Source: a bacterium (lineage in GTDB: Bacteria; Planctomycetota; Phycisphaerae; Phycisphaerales; UBA1924). Taken from it: a DNA stretch of 5,892 nucleotides. This document shows, piece after piece, positions 1 through 5,485 of the stretch. The notes under the pieces are model-generated. The model was not told the DNA's origin, did no database searches, and saw only the letters and a program-made list of their open reading frames with translations. How positions within the stretch are numbered: the stretch's first letter is position 1; the number at the start of each line of letters is the position of its first letter. Where the stretch lies: positions 53,257 to 59,148 of the forward strand of contig NVSM01000014.1 of NCBI GenBank assembly GCA_002401225.1, given 5' to 3'. Position numbers and translations under genes: made by a program.

Positions 1-5
1 GGTGC

Positions 6-34
6 CCCGACTCGCCGTCCCCGGCACAGTCGGG
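6..34. repeat. 7-bp inverted repeat near the window edge
   Basis: CCCGACT (6-12) is matched exactly by AGTCGGG (28-34) across a 15-nt spacer, and the right arm is followed by the pyrimidine run TCTTCTCT. It could be a weak terminator for a plus-strand gene ending left of the window, but there is no true U tract. The octamer CAGTCGGG at 27-34 recurs directly at 183-190. The function is unknown. Confidence 0.3.
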
Positions 35-38
35 TCTT

Positions 39-83
39 CTCTGCGTCCTCCGCGCCCTCTGCCACCTCCGCGTACCCTCCCCC
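39..83. repeat. Degenerate 9-bp tandem repeat (CTCYGCGYC type)
   Basis: Four consecutive 9-bp units are visible: CTCTGCGTC (39-47), CTCCGCGCC (48-56), CTCTGCCAC (57-65) and CTCCGCGTA (66-74). A decayed C-rich fifth unit (75-83) runs into an 8-base C tract. The array is intergenic, beyond the terminator of the nitroreductase-family gene. Similar CTCTGCGTC strings occur between genes in many bacterial genomes (recalled, not checked here). The open frame running through it is low-complexity, Pro/Ser/Arg-rich and is not a credible gene. The rest of 1-206 shows nothing else supportable. Confidence 0.6.
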
Positions 84-206
84 CCCTCCAAACAACCCCA
101 TCTGTGTGCTTTTCTCCCCCGCACCAACCACCCCTGTGCGCAAAAACCAGGCGCTCCACCCCTTCCCCCTTGTGCCGCCAATCAGTCGGGTTTGGGAAGT
201 TGAATC

Positions 207-247
207 AAAAAACAAAAGACCTCACTGCGCCGAAGACGGCGAGTAAG
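207..247 (-). terminator. Rho-independent terminator of the deiodinase-like gene
   Basis: Read on the minus strand, CTTACT (247-242) pairs with AGTGAG (226-221), with one G-U pair. A small 1x2 internal loop follows, then the inner stem GCCG/CGGC (240-237 with 232-229) closes a TCTT tetraloop. The 3' side runs into GTCTTTTGTTTTTT. The stem starts 17 nt after the stop codon of the minus-strand gene, which is where an intrinsic terminator should lie. The T tract is present only in the minus orientation. Confidence 0.75.
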
Positions 248-264
248 GGCACCCAGATTCAAAC

Positions 265-921
265 TCACTCCTCAAAAACCGAAATCTCCCCAAGCGATTT
301 CCGCCCAAGATCCGGCACCGTGCAATCATCACTCGCATACCCCACCGGGATCACCATCCAAGGCCGCTCATTCTCAGGCCGACCCAACAACTCACGCAAA
401 AATCCCATCGGGCTCGGCGTCTGCGTCACCGTCGATAACCCCGCATGATTCGCCGCCGTCAAGAGCAGCCCCGTCGCCAGCCCGACCGATTCATTCAGGT
501 AATACACCTGCCCGCCATCGTCCGTCGTCCGCAGCGCCATCACCACAATTATCCAAGGCACCGTATCCAAATACGACTTGTCCGCCGAAGTCTCAAACTC
601 CTCAAGATCATCCAACCAACGATCCGAAGCCTTCTTCTCATAAAACTCAACCTCAACCTTTTCGATCGCCATCCGAACCTTCTTCTTCAGCTCAGGATTC
701 GAGATCGCAATAAACCGCCAAGGCTGCTTGTGCGCCCCCGACGGAGCCGTCCCCGCCGCCCTGATAATCGTCTCGATCACTTCGCGTGACACCGCCCGAT
801 CCGAAAACTGCCGCACCGTCCGCCGCTGATCGGCCACCTCATAAAACGCTTTCGCCGCCGCCTCCGAAGACTGCCCAGGCTCATACGCCGAATGCTTAAC
901 TTGATCGCTGTGCTCGCTCAT
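265..921 (-). CDS. Nitroreductase-superfamily flavoprotein, iodotyrosine deiodinase-like
   Basis: This is a predicted 218-residue FMN enzyme of the nitroreductase fold, closest in pattern to iodotyrosine deiodinase (IYD), which reductively removes halide from halotyrosines. Visible signatures are the FMN-binding RRTVR (33-37), the block AGTAPSGAH (56-64) followed by QPW, YLDT (117-120), YYLNES (140-145), STVTQTP (163-169) and IPVGY...TVPDL (191-205). Aligned by eye to my memory of human IYD, E90, Y94 and K115 fall on the Glu157/Tyr161/Lys182 triad that binds the amino-acid zwitterion. No signal peptide or membrane anchor is seen, so it should be cytosolic, unlike the membrane-anchored animal enzyme. 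The ATG at 921 was chosen because the family similarity begins after it. An in-frame extension to 1059 (46 residues) would overlap the divergent gene and looks non-coding. The Shine-Dalgarno is weak (GAGA about 8 nt upstream). Glu codons are about 18 GAG to 3 GAA, the reverse of the plus-strand genes. The family is confident; the deiodinase activity is inferred, and another nitroreductase activity remains possible. Confidence 0.9.
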   Translation of the reverse strand: MSEHSDQVKHSAYEPGQSSEAAAKAFYEVADQRRTVRQFSDRAVSREVIETIIRAAGTAPSGAHKQPWRFIAISNPELKKKVRMAIEKVEVEFYEKKASDRWLDDLEEFETSADKSYLDTVPWIIVVMALRTTDDGGQVYYLNESVGLATGLLLTAANHAGLSTVTQTPSPMGFLRELLGRPENERPWMVIPVGYASDDCTVPDLGRKSLGEISVFEE

Positions 922-967
922 GTGCTTGTTTCTCGCAGTGGGGGATAGCCAATGGTTCGTTGTATCG

Positions 968-973
968 ATTCTA
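968..973 (-). promoter_or_regulatory. Possible -10 box for the deiodinase-like gene
   Basis: On the minus strand these bases read TAGAAT, five of six matches to TATAAT, placed to give a leader of roughly 40 nt before the ATG at 921. No convincing -35 lies 16-18 bp upstream, so this is tentative. It sits in the intergenic stretch shared with the divergent exported-protein gene, so the two may influence each other. Confidence 0.25.
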
Positions 974-978
974 GGAGA
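973..978 (+). promoter_or_regulatory. Strong Shine-Dalgarno pointing to an alternative GTG start at 985
   Basis: AGGAGA at 973-978 lies 6 nt before a GTG at 985 that is in frame with the exported-protein gene. This is the best ribosome-binding site in the window. Starting there would add 16 residues before the Met at 1033 and give an unusually long, 48-residue signal peptide. No comparable site precedes 1033, so the true start is unresolved between the two. Confidence 0.45.
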
Positions 979-1032
979 GTTTTCGTGCCCAGATTTGCAC
1001 AAAACCCGCCCCAAACCCCGATACATACACCA

Positions 1033-3876
1033 ATGTCTCTGCGCGATCGTTTTATTCACGCCTCACTCAACTCCCGAGCAATCGCCGGGCTCTTTGCCTG
1101 CACCCTGTTCGCTTGCTCATCGCTCGCTCAAGACTACAACTCGCCAACCTCCCAAACCGGAGGCAAACGCCCACTCTCCGCAGGGCGCATCGTCAAAGCA
1201 TTCGATTTCGAAGAACAAGACTACAACCCCCTCCCCGTTCCCCTCGGCTGGATTCGCGCCCAAGAAGACCCCGCCGTCCCGCGCGTCCGTCCAGGTTTCC
1301 CAATCTGGAACGGCGGCATCATCGACTACAAATCTCCCGCCTACGCTGGGATCGGCTCGGCCATGCTCCCAACCGCCGGCGGCTCGACAAGCCTTATCCT
1401 CCGCCGAGGCGAAATCAATATCTTTCCAAACGCAGACTACATCGTCACCGCACACATCAAAACCCAAGGCGTGAAATATGCAAAGGCGCGCGTCGTCGCA
1501 AGACTCCTCGATCGCCAAGGCGAAGAAATCAAAGAAGCACAGGTCCAAACCCCGCTCGTCAACACCCAAGGGCAATGGATACAAGTCGCCGTCGAAATCG
1601 AAGGCGTCTATCCAAACGCCGCCTTCGTCCAGCTCGAACTCCAACTCCTCCAACCAGAACAACAAAGCACCGATCAGTTCCAACATCCATTCACCGTCTG
1701 GAATCAAGATTTCACCGGCTCGGCATCCTTCGACAACCTCGTCATCGCCCAGCTCCCACGCCTAGAACTCACCACAGGTATCCCCGGAAACATCGTCGAA
1801 TCCGAAACAACACCAGAACTCCAAATCCTCGTTCGAGATCTCACCGGCGACGACATCATCGCAAGCACACGCGTCTTCGATGTCCACGGCAAACTCGTCG
1901 ATCGGGAACTCCTCGACAACAAAGATCGCCGATCACAAATCAACTGGACCCCAAACCTCCCCGGGCTTGGATGGTATCGCGCAGTCCTCGAAGTCTCAAC
2001 AAACAACCAACTCGTCGGCCGACGAACACTCGACTTCATCTGGTCCTCGCCAAGCGATTCTGAAAACAACTCGGGTATGTTCGGCATTCATGCCAAACTC
2101 ACCAACGAGAAAATTGCGAAATCCGCCGCAGCACTCATCAAAGGCACCGGCGTCACCAACGCATCAATCGAACTCTGGGCCTACGAATCAACATCCGAAT
2201 CGCTCGACCCAGAACAAGCCCAGATGCAAGCAGTCGATCAACTCGTTGCTTTGGGCACAAACCTCAGCATTGTTCTCGCCCAACTCCCCAAAGAACTCGC
2301 AACAAGCCTCGCCAAAGACCCACAAGAAGTCATGCCAACATTCGCAGCGCCACTCGCCTTGTGGATCAGCTGGGCCGGCGGCATGCTCGATCAATACGGC
2401 CAAGTCGTTTCCAACTGGCGCTTCGGAGACCTCCCATCCCAAGAAACAATCACAGAACTCAACGCCCAAATCGAAGCGATCAACAAATCACTCACAGGCT
2501 ACATCCCCGGCCCAATCATCGTTACCCCCTGGGCAATCGATCGCCCAATCGACCAAGAAATCATCCAATCAAACCATCAACTCTTCTTCGTTGATACCCA
2601 AGGGACCAGTGAAGAAACAATGCAACTCCTCGTCGATCAATGGGTCACGCTCGCAACAAGCCCAACGCTCGAAAAGCATGATCACCCGCCATCGCTCGGC
2701 TTGGCCCTTTCGCCAACACACCAACCAGGCACAATCTCAGGAATCGAAATCTGGTCCTCCATCGGTGCCCTCGCAAGAAAAGCAATCGCCTTCTGGTGGG
2801 CAGCAAGCTCAAGCTCGATTGACAACGAACAGTTCAATCTCGAACTCACCAACGCATGGTGGATCTCGCCAGGAAAACGCGGCCAAGTCATGCCCGCCCC
2901 AGAACTCATCGTCTGGCGAACGCTCGCCACACACCTAGGCACAAGAAGAGCAATCGAACAACTCGATATCCTCCCCGGCGTAAAAATGCTCGTCGCCGGG
3001 CCCAAGAATAATCAAACCAACTCCGACGAAGGAATCATGATCCTTTGGCTCGACAAGCCCGGGCTCGAACCAATCACCCTCAACCTCCCCCTCTCAACAA
3101 ACCCCGTCGCCAGTTACGATGTGTTCAACAATAAAACAATCGTCCCCGTAGACGCAGTCGGCTCGCTGGGCTTACCAATCCATCGCATCAAAGTCGGACG
3201 ATCACCAATCATCGTTACCGGCGTCAACACAAACCTCGTCCGCTTCCTCAACGATATCAACCTTTCGCCCAACACACTCCAAGCATTCTCAGGAATCCAT
3301 GATCACCAACTCATCCTCTCAAACCCTTGGCCCTTCGCTATCCGAGGAAAAATCTACATCGTCGAACCCGGAGGCTACACAAACGATAACGAACTGATCG
3401 ACCGCTCATGGGAGATCAATCCAAGAGTCGTCCCCTTCGCGATCGAACCAAACCAAGACAAAGCAATCCCAATCGAAATCGCCTACTCCCTCGGCGAGAT
3501 CGCAGGATTCAAAAAACTCACCTTCGATATCGAACTCGAAGCCGACAAAGACTACCCCCTCATGCGCCTCGAAAGACAAATCGAACTCGGACTCGATGGC
3601 ATCGATATGAGACTCACCGCAAGAAAAGGTTCCGACGGCGTCACCATCATCGGCGTCCATGTCACCAACAAACTCAACACCAACCAAGATTTCGAAATCA
3701 TCGCGATCGCGCCAAACGAAGCAAGAATCCGCCGATCAATCAACGGCATCCCCCCCGGAGAACAAGTCTCAAGAGAGTTCGCCTTCACCAAGGTAAACTC
3801 CGGCGACCAAGTCATCGTCGCGCTCCTCTTGCGAAACTCATCGACCCGGCTCAATAAAGCAGTCACCGTCCCATAA
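1033..3876 (+). CDS. Large exported multidomain protein with glycosidase-like architecture
   Basis: I do not recognise this 947-residue protein as a named family. It begins with a classical signal peptide: Arg residues in the first 15, a hydrophobic stretch at about 16-28, and a probable cleavage after SLA (A32). Residues ~55-238 look like a carbohydrate-binding-type beta sandwich (FDFEE near 57, GW at 72-73, ending with the typical ASFDNLVI at 231-238). An Ig-like segment follows to ~337. GMFGIHA (348-354) looks like the first strand of a TIM barrel running to ~655. LWLDKPG (671-677) to GRSPIIVTG (722-730) resembles the C-terminal beta sandwich of GH39/GH5-like glycosidases, and two Ig-like segments fill ~757-947. 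The barrel motif NWRFGDLPS (461-469) sits where such enzymes usually read W-x-x-G-N-E-P, so the acid/base Glu appears absent. It is therefore either a non-catalytic binding or surface protein or a divergent hydrolase. The domain calls are by-eye inference. The start follows the signal peptide; GTG 985 is the alternative. There is no clear terminator downstream. Confidence 0.85.
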   Translation: MSLRDRFIHASLNSRAIAGLFACTLFACSSLAQDYNSPTSQTGGKRPLSAGRIVKAFDFEEQDYNPLPVPLGWIRAQEDPAVPRVRPGFPIWNGGIIDYKSPAYAGIGSAMLPTAGGSTSLILRRGEINIFPNADYIVTAHIKTQGVKYAKARVVARLLDRQGEEIKEAQVQTPLVNTQGQWIQVAVEIEGVYPNAAFVQLELQLLQPEQQSTDQFQHPFTVWNQDFTGSASFDNLVIAQLPRLELTTGIPGNIVESETTPELQILVRDLTGDDIIASTRVFDVHGKLVDRELLDNKDRRSQINWTPNLPGLGWYRAVLEVSTNNQLVGRRTLDFIWSSPSDSENNSGMFGIHAKLTNEKIAKSAAALIKGTGVTNASIELWAYESTSESLDPEQAQMQAVDQLVALGTNLSIVLAQLPKELATSLAKDPQEVMPTFAAPLALWISWAGGMLDQYGQVVSNWRFGDLPSQETITELNAQIEAINKSLTGYIPGPIIVTPWAIDRPIDQEIIQSNHQLFFVDTQGTSEETMQLLVDQWVTLATSPTLEKHDHPPSLGLALSPTHQPGTISGIEIWSSIGALARKAIAFWWAASSSSIDNEQFNLELTNAWWISPGKRGQVMPAPELIVWRTLATHLGTRRAIEQLDILPGVKMLVAGPKNNQTNSDEGIMILWLDKPGLEPITLNLPLSTNPVASYDVFNNKTIVPVDAVGSLGLPIHRIKVGRSPIIVTGVNTNLVRFLNDINLSPNTLQAFSGIHDHQLILSNPWPFAIRGKIYIVEPGGYTNDNELIDRSWEINPRVVPFAIEPNQDKAIPIEIAYSLGEIAGFKKLTFDIELEADKDYPLMRLERQIELGLDGIDMRLTARKGSDGVTIIGVHVTNKLNTNQDFEIIAIAPNEARIRRSINGIPPGEQVSREFAFTKVNSGDQVIVALLLRNSSTRLNKAVTVP

Positions 3877-4007
3877 AGCATTTCGCATTCCGCAACCTAT
3901 CCGCCAACGCCCCGCACTTTTTCCGTAAATCCAAGCCTCAAAGCTCGATTTGTAACAATCTTCTTGGCATAGATCTCCAGAATTTGAATAAAACCATTTC
4001 CATTGGC

Positions 4008-4033
4008 GTGTACTATATAGAAGAGTTTTACAC
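4008..4033 (+). promoter_or_regulatory. Palindrome abutting tetR, candidate autoregulatory operator
   Basis: GTGTA (4008-4012) and TACAC (4029-4033) form exact inverted half-sites across 16 bp, ending directly before the ATG at 4034. The left part encloses the perfect palindrome CTATATAG (4013-4020), which is A/T rich and could be the -10 region. No good -35 was found. TetR-family repressors commonly bind palindromes over their own promoter, so self-repression is plausible. The rest of the 3877-4007 gap shows no convincing terminator or other signal. Confidence 0.35.
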
Positions 4034-4615
4034 ATGCCACGACCAAAGTCATTCGATCCCGATACCGTCCTCGCCAAGGCGATGGGTGTCTTTTGGGAAA
4101 AAGGATTCGACGCCGCAAGCATCTCAGACCTCACCGACGCCATGGGAATCAACCGCTTCTCCCTCTACGACACCTTCGGCGACAAGCACCAACTCTACCT
4201 CCAAGCCCTCGACGCATACAACCAACGCGTCGTCGAACCCATGATCACCAAGATCGCAGCAATCAACACCCTCGCCTCGCTCGAAGCCTATTTCTCGATG
4301 ATTATCGAATACCAACACACCTGCACCGGCTCGCCTTGCTGCCTGATGCACAAAGCCGCGGTGTCGTTGGTCGCGGTTGATGAACAAGCCAAACAACGCA
4401 TCGAACAAGTCCGCGCCCGATTCCAAGAGGCCTTCCTCCAAGCCCTCCAAAGAATCAAATCCGCAGGCGAACTCAAGCCCGATCTCGACCTCAACGCAAC
4501 CGCCTGGCTCCTCAAAATCACCCAAGCCGGCCTCGCAACCTACGGCTCATCCCCAATCGCCGAACCCGACGCCAAAGCTGCGATTTCGACCCTCATTGAG
4601 CAAATCCGGGCCTAA
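4034..4615 (+). CDS. TetR/AcrR-family transcriptional repressor
   Basis: The protein is a 193-residue dimeric DNA-binding regulator of normal family length. The N-terminal HTH domain is clear: MPRPKSFD start, a first helix with FWEKGFDAASI (20-30), then DLTDAMGIN (32-40) and the recognition segment RFSLYDTFGDK (41-51). The C-terminal ligand-binding domain is helical. It holds three cysteines close together (C97, C102, C103) in the stretch that in related regulators reads 'GC-L(V/M)-N/H', which may indicate thiol-based sensing as in NemR-like repressors; this is inference. The start is unambiguous from the family N-terminus, although the Shine-Dalgarno is weak (GAAGAG, about 8-10 nt upstream). 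Palindromes lie just before it and before the next gene, so it probably represses itself and the downstream redox genes. The effector is unknown. Confidence 0.93.
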   Translation: MPRPKSFDPDTVLAKAMGVFWEKGFDAASISDLTDAMGINRFSLYDTFGDKHQLYLQALDAYNQRVVEPMITKIAAINTLASLEAYFSMIIEYQHTCTGSPCCLMHKAAVSLVAVDEQAKQRIEQVRARFQEAFLQALQRIKSAGELKPDLDLNATAWLLKITQAGLATYGSSPIAEPDAKAAISTLIEQIRA

Positions 4616-4648
4616 TCCCGCCAAATCACAAAATAACCAACCAAATAG

Positions 4649-4665
4649 TCAGATATTTTGTCTGA
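4649..4665 (+). promoter_or_regulatory. Palindromic candidate operator ahead of the AhpD-like gene
   Basis: TCAGA (4649-4653) and TCTGA (4661-4665) are exact inverted half-sites with a 7-bp A/T-rich centre, 17 bp in all. The right half overlaps the predicted -35 hexamer, so a bound dimer would block RNA polymerase. TetR, encoded immediately upstream, is the obvious candidate binder. Its half-sites do not match those in front of tetR, which weakens the case for one shared operator. Confidence 0.4.
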
Positions 4666-4686
4666 TTTCGGAACAATCGGTTAGAT
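4658..4686 (+). promoter_or_regulatory. Candidate sigma-70-type promoter for the redox genes
   Basis: TTGTCT (4658-4663) and TTAGAT (4681-4686) are separated by exactly 17 bp. The -35 matches TTGACA at four positions and the -10 matches TATAAT at three, so it is a modest promoter. It would leave a leader of about 80 nt before the ATG at 4771. Confidence 0.35.
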
Positions 4687-4697
4687 ATCGCAGTTCC
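4670..4697. repeat. Second inverted repeat in the same promoter region
   Basis: GGAAC (4670-4674) and GTTCC (4693-4697) are exact inverted arms across 18 bp, flanking the predicted -10 and GATATC. It may be a second regulator site or chance. Confidence 0.25.
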
Positions 4698-4757
4698 TTT
4701 CTTCATCACGCCAACAAACTCGGCACCGAATGAACACGATCGCCCAAGCCGGGCACG

Positions 4758-4763
4758 AAAGGA
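4758..4763 (+). promoter_or_regulatory. Shine-Dalgarno of the AhpD-like gene
   Basis: AAAGGA lies 7 nt before the ATG at 4771. The same AAAGGAA core precedes the SDR gene, which supports both starts. Confidence 0.7.
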
Positions 4764-4770
4764 ACACAAA

Positions 4771-5337
4771 ATGATCAACGGCTACACCATCACCGATCCA
4801 TCAAACGCAAACGAATCCCAGCAGGAAATTTTCGAGCAAGCAACCCAAGGCTTCGGATTCGTCCCCAACATCGTCAACGCATTCTCCCAATCCCCAACCC
4901 TCGCATCCGCCATGCTCGCCCTCTACGCAAAGTTTGACGACACATCATTCGACACCATCGAATCGCATGTCATCCTCCAAACGATCAATGTAATCAACCA
5001 ATGCCATTACTGTGTTCCCGCACATTCAACCATCGCCCGCAACGGCGGCGTTGACGATGCACTCGACGATGCACTCCGCAACTCCCAACCACTCAAAGAT
5101 TCCAAACTCGAATCCCTCCGACAGTTCGCGGCGCAAATGGTTGAGCAACGCGGACACCTCACAGAAGAACAGTTCAACACATTCATCAACGCCGGCTACA
5201 CCCGCCAGTCCGCACTCGATGTCGTCTTCTTCATCACCGTAAAAACACTCACCAACTACGGCAACCACATCACCGGCACAGACATCGACGATGCATTCAA
5301 GCCCCTTGAATGGACACCTGAAACCGCAGCTGTCTAG
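4771..5337 (+). CDS. Carboxymuconolactone decarboxylase/AhpD-like peroxidase-related protein
   Basis: The protein is a 188-residue all-helical protein of the AhpD-like fold, usually a homo-oligomer that uses a redox-active cysteine pair to reduce peroxides or related electrophiles. The motif C78-H-Y-C81-x-x-x-H85 within NQCHYCVPAHST is plain. Family context includes GFVPN (29-33) near the start, LRQFAAQMVEQRG (116-128) and TLTNYGNH (159-166). The AhpD proton-relay Glu, expected 12 residues before the first Cys, is His (H66) here. Relatives of this subfamily, as I recall them, carry Gln there, so the chemistry may differ from true AhpD. No signal peptide is seen, so it should be cytosolic. It lies 155 bp after tetR and 148 bp before an SDR gene on the same strand, suggesting a stress or detoxification unit. 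Its TAG stop falls inside the left arm of the inverted-repeat element downstream. The substrate cannot be told from sequence. Confidence 0.92.
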   Translation: MINGYTITDPSNANESQQEIFEQATQGFGFVPNIVNAFSQSPTLASAMLALYAKFDDTSFDTIESHVILQTINVINQCHYCVPAHSTIARNGGVDDALDDALRNSQPLKDSKLESLRQFAAQMVEQRGHLTEEQFNTFINAGYTRQSALDVVFFITVKTLTNYGNHITGTDIDDAFKPLEWTPETAAV

Positions 5338-5447
5338 GCCGTATCTGACGGCTAGTTTTCTCACACAAAAACACCCTCTTACCGCCTCCCCCGGGCCTCC
5401 GGGGGAGCCGAAAAGACTCAAAATGCGAGCCGTCAGACACGGCTTAG
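5334..5447. repeat. Nested inverted-repeat element, possible MITE/REP-like unit
   Basis: CTAGGCCGTATCTGACGGCT (5334-5353) is the reverse complement of 5428-5447 except for two positions (5337 and 5342). The core 5338-5353/5428-5443 matches at 15 of 16. The 74-bp interior carries a second, perfect hairpin. Both enzyme genes read toward or from it on the plus strand. It could be a non-autonomous mobile element, a REP/BIME-like palindrome, or an RNA structure that sets the relative expression of the flanking genes. A trinucleotide TAG flanks both ends, a possible but very short target duplication. Confidence 0.7.
5386..5407. repeat. Perfect GC-rich hairpin inside the element
   Basis: CTCCCCCGG (5386-5394) pairs perfectly with CCGGGGGAG (5399-5407) around the tetraloop GCCT, and one mismatch outside is followed by two more pairs. 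It is a very stable stem, but A-rich sequence rather than a U tract follows it on the plus strand. Simple intrinsic termination is therefore unlikely, while pausing or protection of an mRNA end remains possible. Confidence 0.7.
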
Positions 5448-5471
5448 CCAAATATCTGTTTCACAAGCAAC

Positions 5472-5477
5472 AAAGGA
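5472..5477 (+). promoter_or_regulatory. Shine-Dalgarno of the SDR gene
   Basis: AAAGGA sits 8 nt before the ATG at 5486 and supports this start. No separate promoter is evident in the 38 bp between the repeat element and the start codon, so read-through from the AhpD-like gene is likely. Confidence 0.7.
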
Positions 5478-5485
5478 ATCATTAC

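Noticed and set aside
2..448. Open frame on the plus strand at the left edge
   Set aside because: Low-complexity Pro/Ser/Arg-rich translation; it runs through the tandem repeat and the terminator and lies antisense to the deiodinase-like gene.
952..1032. ATG at 952 as start of the exported protein
   Set aside because: It would place about 59 residues before signal cleavage and the translation shows no signal-peptide character there; 985 and 1033 are better.
1105..1116. Lipobox LFAC in the exported protein (cysteine C28), suggesting a lipoprotein
   Set aside because: Phe before Ala is unusual for a lipobox, and a good signal peptidase I site (SLA before Gln) follows four residues later.
1113..2063. 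Long Arg-rich plus-strand frame inside the exported-protein gene
   Set aside because: An out-of-frame shadow: extreme Arg/Pro content, no motif, fully within a frame with clear protein features.
3703..3710. GCGATCGC octamer hinting at cyanobacterial HIP1
   Set aside because: A single occurrence; HIP1 would be frequent, so it says nothing about the host.
4607..4620. CGGG...CCCG hairpin at the tetR stop as a terminator
   Set aside because: Only 4 bp of stem and no T run.
5386..5410. Hairpin in the repeat element as an intrinsic terminator
   Set aside because: The 3' side is A-rich on the plus strand, and on the minus strand the T run is too far away.
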